Part shown: one piece after another, positions 1 through 6,225 of the stretch
Position numbering within the stretch: position 1 is the stretch's first letter
How the letters are laid out: the number at the start of each line of letters is the position of its first letter
Origin: an uncultured Marinosulfonomonas sp.
GTDB taxonomy: Bacteria; Pseudomonadota; Alphaproteobacteria; Rhodobacterales; Rhodobacteraceae
Direction of reading: 5' to 3'
Assembly (NCBI GenBank): GCA_947311455.1
Contig: CAMZKY010000250.1
Coordinates: 1-11,177 of the forward strand
Length of the DNA: 11,177 bases
Translations under genes and position numbers: made by a program
The notes under the pieces: generated by a model
The model's database searches: none
What the model was told of the DNA's origin: nothing
What the model saw: only the letters and a program-made list of their open reading frames with translations

Positions 1-152
1 TCACTGTGGTGTGCCCTAGTATGCTTTCAATCACCTTGATACTCTGCCAAGCTGATCTTCGATCACATTACAATAAATGAATATAATCACCCTAGCCAAA
101 TCAATTCCATAGGCGTAAGACGCGAATCTAACTCCTTTATTCTGGCGATCCT

Positions 153-1055
153 ATGCAAATCTATCTTCCCATAGCCGAAGTATCTGTAGACCTGTTTTTA
201 TTGCTTGGCCTTGGGGGTATGGTTGGCATCTTGTCGGGCATGTTTGGTGTTGGCGGCGGGTTTATCCTGACGCCGCTTTTGTTTTTCATCGGCATCCCCC
301 CCGCTGTTGCGGTGGCTACGGGGGCAAACCAGATTGTCGCCTCGTCTTTGTCAGCGGTTCTGGCGCATTTCAAACGCAAAACCGTTGATCTGAAAATGGG
401 TATGGTGTTGCTGGTTGGTGGCTTGCTGGGGGCTTTGATTGGTGTGCGTCTGTTTACCTATCTAAAAGAGCTTGGTCAGGTCGAATTGTTGGTGAACCTG
501 TGTTATGTGATTTTTCTGGGGTTGATTGGCAGCCTGATGCTGATTGAATCCTTAAATGCAATCCGCCGCAGCAAAAGCAACAAACCCCGTAAAATCAAAC
601 GGCGTCATTCCCGCTTGCAAGAGTTGCCGCTCAAGATGCGCTTTCGCACTTCGAAACTGTATATCAGCGTAATCCCGGTATTCATCACCGGATTTCTGGT
701 GGGCATTTTGTCGGCAGTGATGGGGGTTGGTGGCGGGTTTATCATGGTGCCGGCGATGATCTATATTCTAGGCATGCCAACCAAGGTTGTGGTTGGAACT
801 TCTCTGTTCCAGATCATATTTGTTGCTGCCTTTTCCACCATGATGCATGCCACCGAAAGCCAGACGGTGGATGTTGTGCTTGCCGTCAGCCTGTTAACCA
901 GCGGCGTGGTCGGCGCACAGATCGGCACCAAATTGGGGCTAAAGATGAAGGCTGAACAATTGCGAATTTTGCTGGCGATCATGGTTTTGGCCATGTGTAT
1001 TAAAATTGCGCTTGGCTTGCTTTTGATGCCGAGCGAACTTTATAGCGTTGTATAG
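153..1055 (+). CDS. TauE/SafE (TSUP) family membrane permease
   Basis: This is a 300-aa polytopic inner-membrane protein of the sulfite exporter TauE/SafE (TSUP) family. Members move small, often sulfur-containing anions such as sulfite, sulfoacetate or thiosulfate; the substrate here cannot be read from sequence. The family's internal duplication is plain: a glycine-rich GVGGGF motif near residues 32-37 (followed by ILTPLL) recurs near residues 191-196 (followed by IMVPAM), each at the start of a hydrophobic half. A basic, hydrophilic loop (about residues 138-168, rich in Arg/Lys) separates the halves and should be cytoplasmic. The ATG at 153 gives a normal N-terminus, although no clear Shine-Dalgarno precedes it. 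The length fits the family. The next gene on the same strand, 199 bp on, is a SulP anion transporter, so a shared role in anion traffic is possible. That link is inference. Confidence 0.9.
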   Translation: MQIYLPIAEVSVDLFLLLGLGGMVGILSGMFGVGGGFILTPLLFFIGIPPAVAVATGANQIVASSLSAVLAHFKRKTVDLKMGMVLLVGGLLGALIGVRLFTYLKELGQVELLVNLCYVIFLGLIGSLMLIESLNAIRRSKSNKPRKIKRRHSRLQELPLKMRFRTSKLYISVIPVFITGFLVGILSAVMGVGGGFIMVPAMIYILGMPTKVVVGTSLFQIIFVAAFSTMMHATESQTVDVVLAVSLLTSGVVGAQIGTKLGLKMKAEQLRILLAIMVLAMCIKIALGLLLMPSELYSVV

Positions 1056-1108
1056 AACGGCGGGTTAACCATCTGCGTGGATCATTATCCATATCGGCAC
1101 CCGATTTT

Positions 1109-1152
1109 CTTGCCATACGCAAGCCATACGCTTGCCATACGTTTGCCATACC
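1109..1152. repeat. four tandem 11-bp direct repeats upstream of the SulP gene
   Basis: Four contiguous 11-bp units lie head to tail at 1109-1119, 1120-1130, 1131-1141 and 1142-1152. They read CTTGCCATACG, CAAGCCATACG, CTTGCCATACG and TTTGCCATACC, sharing the core GCCATAC in every copy. The 11-bp period is close to one DNA helical turn, so the cores face the same side of the helix, as expected for a cooperative protein-binding site. The block ends 102 bp before the SulP start codon. It could be an operator or activator array for that gene, or a slippage-generated microsatellite. The sequence alone does not decide. Confidence 0.6.
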
Positions 1153-1254
1153 GGAATTTCGGACGACATGACTGTGATAGCTGTTTGAAGAGCGGCTTTA
1201 ACTTTGTTTAACATTTGGTAAATTCGTGACGGGATCCCAAGGAAAGAATAAGAA

Positions 1255-2517
1255 ATGCGCCCTAAAATTCTAACCACTATGGAAACCTATTCTCCAAGCC
1301 TGTTTCGCGCTGATTTTCTGGCTGGATTAACCGTGGCGATGGTCGCCATCCCCCTAAGTTTGGCCATCGCCATTGCCTCGGGCGCGACCCCTGCACAAGG
1401 GCTTATCACCGCCATTATCGGCGGGTTTTTTATATCCCTTCTCGGGGGGAGCCGCGTGCAAATCGGCGGGCCAACCGGGGCCTTTATTGTGGTGATTTAC
1501 AAGGTGATCCACGATCACGGCTATGACGGTTTGGTGCTGGCTACATTGATGGCGGGCATCATCCTGTTGATCGCGGGCCGCCTTAAGGCCGGGAACCTGA
1601 TTTCCTATGTGCCCGCAGCTGTGGTGAACGGGTTTACCATCGGCATAGCAATCATCATTGCCACCAGCCAGCTTAAGGATTTATTCGGCTTGATGATGGA
1701 TACGGTTCCGCCGGATTTCATCGACAAATTGCAGGCGCTGTGGGCGGCGCGCGACACGTTCAATATGTCGGCCTTTGGCCTCGGGGTTACAACCATGGTT
1801 TTGATCACGGTGCTGCGCCGCGCTGCACCAAAATTGCCCGGATTAATTTTGGCAATTGCTGCAACCTCGGCATTGGCTGCCATTTTAGCCGTTGATGTGG
1901 ATACCATTTTTTCGCGTTTTGGCGCGTTACCCCACTCCCTGCCCCTTCCACATATCCCACTGATAACACTTGATAAAATCACAGAATTGCTGCCCGCTGC
2001 CTTTATCATCGCCTTTTTGGCGGCGATTGAATCGCTTTTGTCTGCCACCGTGGCGGATCGGATGATCGGGGCCTCTCACCGCCCCAACGCCGAGGTTTTC
2101 GCCCAAGGATCGGCCAATATCGCCAGCGCGTTGTTTGGCGGAATGCCGGCCACAGGGGCGATTGCGCGCACCGCCACCAACATCCGCGCCGGCGGCAAAA
2201 CGCCCGTGGCCGGATTGGTGCATGCGGTGGCGATTTTGGTGTTAATGCTGCTGGCTGCGCCGCTTGCCGGATATCTGGCTATGCCTGCCATGTCGGCGCT
2301 GCTGATCCTTGTGGCGGTAAATATGTCGGAGCCCCGGAAATGGCGCAGCTATATGGCCGCCCCCGTTTCCGATCGTATCTTGTTGTTGCTAACGCTCGGG
2401 CTAACCGTGTTGGTTGATCTGACCATAGCGATCGGGGTTGGCGTGGCCTTGGGATTGGCGCTCCGCCTACGCGCCCAACGCGCCAAACCGGATCGCTGGT
2501 CAACGCCGGATCGTTAG
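1255..2517 (+). CDS. SulP family inorganic anion transporter lacking a STAS domain
   Basis: This 420-aa protein is a SulP (SLC26-like) secondary anion transporter of the inner membrane. The family carries sulfate, bicarbonate or dicarboxylates; the substrate here is unknown. Visible family hallmarks are the N-terminal RADFLAGLTVAMVAIPLSLA stretch (residues 18-37), the first re-entrant segment with ASG (about 41-43), and the GGSRVQIGGPTGAF motif (about 64-77). These are followed by about ten further hydrophobic segments to residue ~410. Typical SulP proteins have 500-600 residues and end in a cytoplasmic STAS domain. This one stops about 15 residues after the last membrane segment, and no STAS-like coding sequence follows. 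The start ATG has a good AAGGAAAG ribosome site at 1239-1246 with 8-nt spacing. Four 11-bp repeats lie upstream. The family call is secure; the regulatory mode without STAS is open. Confidence 0.9.
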   Translation: MRPKILTTMETYSPSLFRADFLAGLTVAMVAIPLSLAIAIASGATPAQGLITAIIGGFFISLLGGSRVQIGGPTGAFIVVIYKVIHDHGYDGLVLATLMAGIILLIAGRLKAGNLISYVPAAVVNGFTIGIAIIIATSQLKDLFGLMMDTVPPDFIDKLQALWAARDTFNMSAFGLGVTTMVLITVLRRAAPKLPGLILAIAATSALAAILAVDVDTIFSRFGALPHSLPLPHIPLITLDKITELLPAAFIIAFLAAIESLLSATVADRMIGASHRPNAEVFAQGSANIASALFGGMPATGAIARTATNIRAGGKTPVAGLVHAVAILVLMLLAAPLAGYLAMPAMSALLILVAVNMSEPRKWRSYMAAPVSDRILLLLTLGLTVLVDLTIAIGVGVALGLALRLRAQRAKPDRWSTPDR

Positions 2518-2632
2518 GGCGTTAACATCCACTTATCATGGACATGAATTTCAGGTAAAATCAGCGGCAACAGGGTGCGCCAAAACATCACTCTAACAAA
2601 TCTACTATTCCGGAATCGTGGAATCGTTCCGT

Positions 2633-2645
2633 AGGCTAAAAGCCT
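2633..2645. terminator. weak hairpin in the SulP/DUF3572 convergent gap
   Basis: A perfect but short stem, AGGCT-AAA-AGCCT, sits in the 153-bp gap where the SulP gene (+) and the DUF3572 gene (-) converge. No T-tract follows on either strand, so it would be at most a weak terminator. It is listed because it is the only compact hairpin found there; a longer imperfect pairing (CGGAA/TTCCG) lies just upstream. Confidence 0.2.
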
Positions 2646-2670
2646 GTTAATGATCCTGCGTTAAAGCGGC

Positions 2671-2949
2671 TTATGTCCAGTTGCGATCCTGCCCACCGGG
2701 CAAAGCCATACGAGCCTGCATCACGATCTCGTATGGCAATTCAGCACTATCACAATACTGGATCACCCACGCATCATCCACCATCAAAAAATCCAGAACA
2801 GAACCCAGAAAAGCCGAATCTCCCGCCTGCTCCCGCAAATCATCCACCCCCACCCCCGTCGCCCCCATAAATACAGGTAACAACTCCTCGTTGCCAGCAA
2901 GCCACGATAACACATGTAATGCGCGAATTTCCGCTTGATTAGCGTTCAT
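2671..2949 (-). CDS. DUF3572 family protein
   Basis: This 92-aa soluble protein matches the DUF3572 family of alphaproteobacteria, whose function is unknown. The recognised pattern covers nearly the whole length: AEIRALHVLSWLAGNEELL near residues 6-24, then an F-x2-x-TGV-x-VDDLR segment, FLGSVLDFLMVDD (about 47-59), and a terminal ARMALPGG. It is predicted largely helical, with no signal peptide or membrane segment. The start is well supported by an AAGGAGAG ribosome site (plus-strand 2957-2964) with 7-nt spacing. It is divergent from pleD, with 93 bp between the start codons, so both promoters must lie in that short gap. Family assignment is confident from pattern memory; the role is not known. 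Confidence 0.85.
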   Translation of the reverse strand: MNANQAEIRALHVLSWLAGNEELLPVFMGATGVGVDDLREQAGDSAFLGSVLDFLMVDDAWVIQYCDSAELPYEIVMQARMALPGGQDRNWT

Positions 2950-2956
2950 TTTAAGG

Positions 2957-2964
2957 CTCTCCTT
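2957..2964 (-). promoter_or_regulatory. strong ribosome binding site of the DUF3572 gene
   Basis: Reading the minus strand, AAGGAGAG precedes the ATG by 7 nt. It is among the best Shine-Dalgarno matches in the window and fixes the DUF3572 start. Confidence 0.7.
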
Positions 2965-3042
2965 ACATTTAGAAACCTTTTCTTAACTATTATGACCAAA
3001 AGTAAAACAGGAAACGGGCAATTTTAATCATATGAGTGTTTT

Positions 3043-4428
3043 ATGGCAGGCAAGATACTGATCGTCGATGACGTTGCAACCAATCGCATCGTCTTAAAAG
3101 TAAAACTCGCTTCCGCGTGCTATAATGTCATTCAGGCAAACGATGGGTTGTCGGCGATTAAAATGGCACATGAGGAACTTCCCGACTTGATTCTGCTTGA
3201 TATCATGATGCCGGGTCTTGATGGAATCGAAGTTTGCAAACAATTGAAGGCCGATGCATATACTGCGCATATTCCGATCATCATGGTGACGGCTCACAAT
3301 GATTCCGACTCAAAACTTAATGCGTTGCTGGCAGGTGCAGATGAATTCCTCTCCAAACCTTTGGATGAGCTGGTGCTGTTGGCACGTGTACGCAGCCTTT
3401 TGCGCGCTCGCGACACAATAGAAGAATTGCACCTGCGCGATAGCACCTGCCGCGAGCTTGGCTTCGCGGAGCCACAAGAAGCATTTAAAAAAGATCCCGT
3501 CATTGCTTTGGTTGCTTCCAGCAAAAAACAAGCAGCGCATTGGAAGCACAATCTGGCCCAACATCTTTCAAGCCCAATCCTGATCGTGCCCAAAGAAGAT
3601 GTGCTTTCCAACGGAGCCCTTACTAAAACACCCGATGTATTTGTCATCGCAAGCGAGCTTGATGCCCCAAATGATGGCATGCATCTTTTATCCGAACTGC
3701 GCAGCCGTTCACAAACCCGGCATTCTGCAATTGTTATGATCCTGCCCGAAGGACACGCACGCCAGTCAGCCACCGCGCTTGATTTAGGGGCCAATGATCT
3801 TTTGGCCACCGATTTTGACAGCAAAGAGCTGGCATTGCGCCTGAAAACGCAAGCGCGGCGGAAATTTCAGGCTGACAAGCTGCGTGAAACGGTACGCGAC
3901 GGCCTGCGCCTTGCCGTGATTGATCCATTGACCGGATTGTTTAATCGTCGCTATGCTATGCCACATTTAAAACGAATTGCCCAAAGGGCGATCGTCAATG
4001 ATCGGCATTTCGCGGTGATGTTGCTTGATCTGGATCGTTTCAAATCTATTAACGATTCATATGGTCATGCCGCTGGCGATATCGTTTTACAGGATGTCTC
4101 GAAACGCATCAAAGATAACTTGCGCGGCGTTGATCTGGTGGCACGGATTGGCGGTGAAGAATTTCTGGTGGCAATGCCCGACGCCCAAATGAACGAAGCC
4201 CGCCAAACCGCAGAACGCCTTTGCCGTGTGATTAATGAAACGCCGATTTCCATCACTGAAAAACAAATGAATATTGACGTTTCACTGTCTATTGGGGTCG
4301 CGACAGGTGGTGGCAAAGAATATGACATTAACATGCTGGATTCTCTAATTGAAGCTGCTGATGCCGCACTTTACCGCGCCAAATCAGACGGGCGAAATCA
4401 AGTAACCGTTAGTGAAGTCGCTGCTTAG
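3043..4428 (+). CDS. pleD: PleD-type response regulator, diguanylate cyclase
   Basis: This 461-aa cytoplasmic protein makes cyclic di-GMP from two GTP when activated by phosphorylation. It has the PleD order REC-REC'-GGDEF. REC1 (about 1-120) carries the acidic pair D9/D10, phosphoacceptor D53 (in LLDIMMPG), T83 and K105. REC2 (about 151-270) lacks the acidic pair and has no Asp at the acceptor position (strand VFVIASE), as expected for the adaptor domain of PleD. The cyclase domain (about 290-455) has the DPLTGLFNRR entry motif, the active-site GGEEF at 370-374, and an intact allosteric I-site RGVD (361-364) exactly five residues before it, so product inhibition is expected. The length is close to Caulobacter PleD (about 454 aa). 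The ATG at 3043 gives the typical MxGKILIVDD start, though with a weak ribosome site. No divK gene is adjacent. A role in polarity, motility or attachment is inferred from PleD in general. Confidence 0.93.
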   Translation: MAGKILIVDDVATNRIVLKVKLASACYNVIQANDGLSAIKMAHEELPDLILLDIMMPGLDGIEVCKQLKADAYTAHIPIIMVTAHNDSDSKLNALLAGADEFLSKPLDELVLLARVRSLLRARDTIEELHLRDSTCRELGFAEPQEAFKKDPVIALVASSKKQAAHWKHNLAQHLSSPILIVPKEDVLSNGALTKTPDVFVIASELDAPNDGMHLLSELRSRSQTRHSAIVMILPEGHARQSATALDLGANDLLATDFDSKELALRLKTQARRKFQADKLRETVRDGLRLAVIDPLTGLFNRRYAMPHLKRIAQRAIVNDRHFAVMLLDLDRFKSINDSYGHAAGDIVLQDVSKRIKDNLRGVDLVARIGGEEFLVAMPDAQMNEARQTAERLCRVINETPISITEKQMNIDVSLSIGVATGGGKEYDINMLDSLIEAADAALYRAKSDGRNQVTVSEVAA

Positions 4429-4440
4429 TTTGCAAAGGCG

Positions 4441-4944
4441 TCAGTGCTGCTTTCTACGCGCAGCAACCATTTCCATAGACATCGCCATATCCAGACGATC
4501 CACATATGTCTGGCGTTCTTTCGCGGTCATGGATTTCAAACGATCAATCAGCATACGCACGCCTGCTTCCTGACGGGGAACAATATTTAGCGCGTTTGAC
4601 CGTAAAATTGTTTCAACCTTATTACCGTCAAAGTCAGAGGCTTGGAGAACCTTGACCAACTCATTAATTTTCAGGCGCGCCAATGATAATCGCGCGTCAC
4701 GATTACCAAATTTTTCACGCAGTGCCCGTCCCATCATAAACCGGTCTTTGCGCGTTAATGCATTCACCAATACCTTAAACCCAACGTCACGCAAATGAGT
4801 ATCCATATGTGGGATGCCGTTCGCACGATACATCATGCCCCCCATCATTCCCGCAATCAACAAATTGATTGCCAACGAGACCACTAAAATGATCTTCACT
4901 TTTGGGCTTGTCTTATACCCTGCTGTTGCAGATTTGGTTGTCAT
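4441..4944 (-). CDS. membrane-anchored periplasmic metal-sensor-like protein (Metal_resist/CnrX-like)
   Basis: This 167-aa protein has a short basic N-terminus, one hydrophobic segment (about residues 18-38) and a helical, charged periplasmic part. It fits the periplasmic heavy-metal sensor group (Metal_resist, which includes CnrX/ZraP-like proteins). Possible ligands are an HxxxH pair (H46, H50) just after the membrane segment, D67, a MxMxMxM cluster (M153, M155, M157, M159) and the terminal H167. From family knowledge, CnrX binds Ni/Co with two His spaced HxxxH at its N-terminal helix; the match of that spacing here is suggestive, not proof. It is the last gene of the sigma-factor operon: its ATG overlaps the upstream stop codon in an ATGA junction, implying translational coupling. 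It is probably the signal-sensing partner of the anti-sigma candidate. Metal specificity is unknown, and it could instead be a CpxP-like envelope-stress protein. Confidence 0.75.
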   Translation of the reverse strand: MTTKSATAGYKTSPKVKIILVVSLAINLLIAGMMGGMMYRANGIPHMDTHLRDVGFKVLVNALTRKDRFMMGRALREKFGNRDARLSLARLKINELVKVLQASDFDGNKVETILRSNALNIVPRQEAGVRMLIDRLKSMTAKERQTYVDRLDMAMSMEMVAARRKQH

Positions 4945-5339
4945 GATGAACCTTCCACTCCGAAAATGGCGCTCGCAGGGCTGACGTCGTATAAATAGGA
5001 TTCTGCATCCGAGCTTAACAGATAACCGGCAAATGGTTCAACTGCCGGTGGTTGAACATATCCAATCCAGACACCCACAATCGACGCCGCCGCCAATCCC
5101 GCCATTGATGGCCAACCGCCAATTCCGTCTAGCAATCTCTGAAAGAAACCGGTTTCTTCAATCGGCGGTTCGGGCTGTACCGTGTCAAGCTGGCTTTGTG
5201 CATCCGCTATGATCCGTGCCAAAAGCATATCGGATAGGGCCGGCGCGGTATTGCGTTCGGCCATGAAGAAATTTTCAAGCTCACTTTCAAGCCCTTGATC
5301 TGTTTGATTATTATCCATCATCCGTAAATCCCAGTTCAT
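4941..5339 (-). CDS. putative membrane anti-sigma factor
   Basis: No sequence motif names this 132-aa protein; the call rests on position and topology. It lies between an ECF-like sigma gene and a periplasmic metal-sensor-like gene, overlapping both. An acidic N-terminal region of about 75 residues contains an amphipathic helix (about 32-52, SDMLLARIIADA). A single hydrophobic segment follows (about 78-95, around GLAAASIVGVWIGYV), then a short periplasmic tail of about 37 residues. This is the build expected of a small transmembrane anti-sigma factor that holds sigma at the membrane. It has no cysteine, so it is not a zinc-binding (HxxxCxxC) anti-sigma. The first ATG overlaps the sigma gene by 29 bp; in-frame ATGs at codons 7 and 8 (starts at 5321 and 5318) would shorten the overlap and are equally likely, since the ribosome sites are weak for all. 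Confidence 0.65.
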   Translation of the reverse strand: MNWDLRMMDNNQTDQGLESELENFFMAERNTAPALSDMLLARIIADAQSQLDTVQPEPPIEETGFFQRLLDGIGGWPSMAGLAAASIVGVWIGYVQPPAVEPFAGYLLSSDAESYLYDVSPASAIFGVEGSS

Positions 5340-5898
5340 CTTTACGCCCCAGCAAAAGCGTTGCTAAAGCCCGTTTTCCACGTGCGGTCAGGCTTTCGAC
5401 CGCTTCAATGCCAATATCCATAATTTGCGCAATTTCAGGATTTTTAAGCCCCTCGATATGGCGCAAAATCACCGCCGTTTTCTGCCGTTCCGGCAATTGT
5501 TCCAACGCACCTTGCAGCGCTTTGACCCTTGATTTGGTTTGCATCACCGCCGCCGCACCAGGTGCATCATCGGATGGTTCTACAATCTGGTCCAAACCCA
5601 CCCCGCGTTTTTTACGCAGCCGATCTGTGCACAAATTTGAAACAACCCTATATAACCACGTCGTCAATTTGGCCTCATTCTGACGCCATTCAGGTGCAAT
5701 TTTCCACAATCGCAACATCGCCTCTTGCGCCACATCTTCAGCCTCGGCGTGATCGTTCAACAACCGCACGGCAAACCCTAAAACCCTTGGGGTTAATCGC
5801 AGGGTTAACGCCTGCGCCGCCGCTGCATCGCCATTGGCAAACAAAACCAGCAGGGCTTCATCAGGGACGTCACTTAGGGCATTAAAAGGCATTTGCAT
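5311..5898 (-). CDS. ECF-type RNA polymerase sigma factor
   Basis: This 195-aa protein has the two-domain build of group 4 (ECF) sigma factors. Sigma-2 spans about residues 25-98, with region 2.2 around AEDVAQEAMLRLWK (53-66) and region 2.4 at TWLYRVVSNLCTDRLRKKR (80-98). A variable linker follows (about 99-125), then sigma-4 (about 128-182) with LEQLPERQKTAVILRH and a helix-turn-helix in KNPEIAQIMDIGIEAVESL. It should direct core polymerase to a small stress regulon. The next two genes overlap it and encode a one-TM anti-sigma candidate and a periplasmic metal-sensor-like protein. The start (ATG, with a second ATG two codons on) lacks a near Shine-Dalgarno; the closest AGGA is 18 nt away. 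A TATAAA box lies 8 nt upstream of the ATG, and a different frame ends 17 nt inside the gene. I see no convincing GGAAC/CGT autoregulatory promoter. Confidence 0.88.
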   Translation of the reverse strand: MQMPFNALSDVPDEALLVLFANGDAAAAQALTLRLTPRVLGFAVRLLNDHAEAEDVAQEAMLRLWKIAPEWRQNEAKLTTWLYRVVSNLCTDRLRKKRGVGLDQIVEPSDDAPGAAAVMQTKSRVKALQGALEQLPERQKTAVILRHIEGLKNPEIAQIMDIGIEAVESLTARGKRALATLLLGRKDELGFTDDG

Positions 5899-6031
5899 AA
5901 TTCAGATTTATAGCTTTCCTGCTTCCAACGCAATTCTTACACCGGAACCGATGCTCCGGCGTAAGACTATAATTAATCCGACATACGCATTCTTTGCACC
6001 TGGCCTTGTCGCCCCATGTGTTTTGAGCCAC
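5882..6031 (-). CDS. possible 49-aa CxxC/CxxC microprotein
   Basis: This is an unannotated-looking frame starting with GTG at 6029-6031 and ending with TAA at 5882-5884, 17 nt inside the sigma gene. The translation would be 49 aa with five cysteines arranged C12-x2-C15-x-C17 and C31-x2-C34, the second pair in RFRCKNC. That resembles a small zinc ribbon, of the kind also found at the N-terminus of some transposases (IS1595-like). A GGAG lies 7 nt before the GTG. Against it: several codons uncommon in neighbours (AGG twice, ATA), a GTG start, no family I can name, and a hairpin (5936-5965) inside the frame. It may be a leader peptide coupled to the sigma gene, a transposase remnant, or chance. 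Confidence 0.25.
   Translation of the reverse strand: MAQNTWGDKARCKECVCRINYSLTPEHRFRCKNCVGSRKAINLNYANAF
5907..5912 (-). promoter_or_regulatory. TATAAA box immediately upstream of the sigma gene
   Basis: On the minus strand TATAAA ends 8 nt before the sigma ATG. If it is a -10 element, transcription would begin about at the start codon and give a leaderless mRNA, which would explain the missing Shine-Dalgarno. No good -35 was found; TTGCGT lies 15 bp upstream. Confidence 0.25.
5936..5965 (-). promoter_or_regulatory. 11-bp-arm inverted repeat / leader hairpin upstream of sigma gene
   Basis: The arms at 5936-5946 and 5955-5965 are complementary over 11 bp apart from one position, with an 8-nt loop. 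In a minus-strand transcript the odd pair is G-U, so the RNA stem (CUUACGCCGGA with UCCGGUGUAAG) would be fully paired. No U-run follows, so it is not a classical terminator. It lies 38 bp before the sigma start and could be an RNA control element or a protein operator. Confidence 0.5.
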
Positions 6032-6206
6032 GGCGATGCTCCATCAAAGTAGCATACTCCGCCTCGCTCACGACACCACCGTTACACTTTTCTCGTTCAT
6101 CTCATGCTTCCTTTTTCCTGCTTCAGTGACGCCGTCTTGGCTTCATCTTAAGAATAAAACGCGGATGGCGCTAAATTCCGTCGCATAAAATTGAAATAAT
6201 TTGCGA

Positions 6207-6225
6207 CATCCCGCCGCAAGGGATG
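6207..6225 (+). promoter_or_regulatory. short hairpin upstream of DUF983 gene
   Basis: CATCCC at 6207-6212 and GGGATG at 6220-6225 form a perfect 6-bp stem with a 7-nt loop, 71 bp before the DUF983 start. A TAAAAT sequence at 6186-6191 (5 of 6 to the sigma-70 -10 consensus) lies just before it, but no matching -35 is seen. If transcription starts there, the hairpin is in the 5' leader. Functional meaning is unproven. Confidence 0.25.

Noticed and set aside
1..78. Open frame on the plus strand from the window edge to a TGA at 76-78
   Set aside because: The 25 residues resemble no family C-terminus I know. Without upstream sequence there is no support for coding.
1065..1072. TTAACCAT, like a CtrA half site, between the TSUP and SulP genes
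   Set aside because: A single 8-bp match without the second TTAA half at proper spacing is expected by chance, and the position after a stop codon is not telling.
1605..2048. 147-codon minus-strand frame inside the SulP gene
   Set aside because: It is a mirror of a clearly recognised membrane protein gene, with low-complexity Ala/Lys/Ser content and no family match.
3294..3824. 176-codon minus-strand frame inside pleD
   Set aside because: pleD is recognised in full on the other strand with all catalytic residues. The antisense frame is Ser/Arg-rich without motifs.
4445..4465. TGCTGC/GCAGCA hairpin between pleD and the metal-sensor gene
   Set aside because: It lies inside the coding end of the minus-strand gene, has a 9-nt loop and no T-run, so it is not a credible terminator.
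5944..5965. GGAAC as an ECF -35 element on the plus strand
   Set aside because: No CGT-type -10 at 16-17 bp, wrong strand for the sigma gene, and it is part of the hairpin arm.
5834..6052. 72-codon plus-strand frame across the sigma start and its leader
   Set aside because: It runs antisense to the sigma N-terminus, has no ribosome site and shows no family resemblance. It is a shadow frame.
5973..6071. 32-codon GTG frame on the minus strand, in a different frame from the CxxC candidate
   Set aside because: No recognisable motif and biased to Arg/Met/Gln. It overlaps the CxxC candidate in another frame, so at most one can be real and this has less support.
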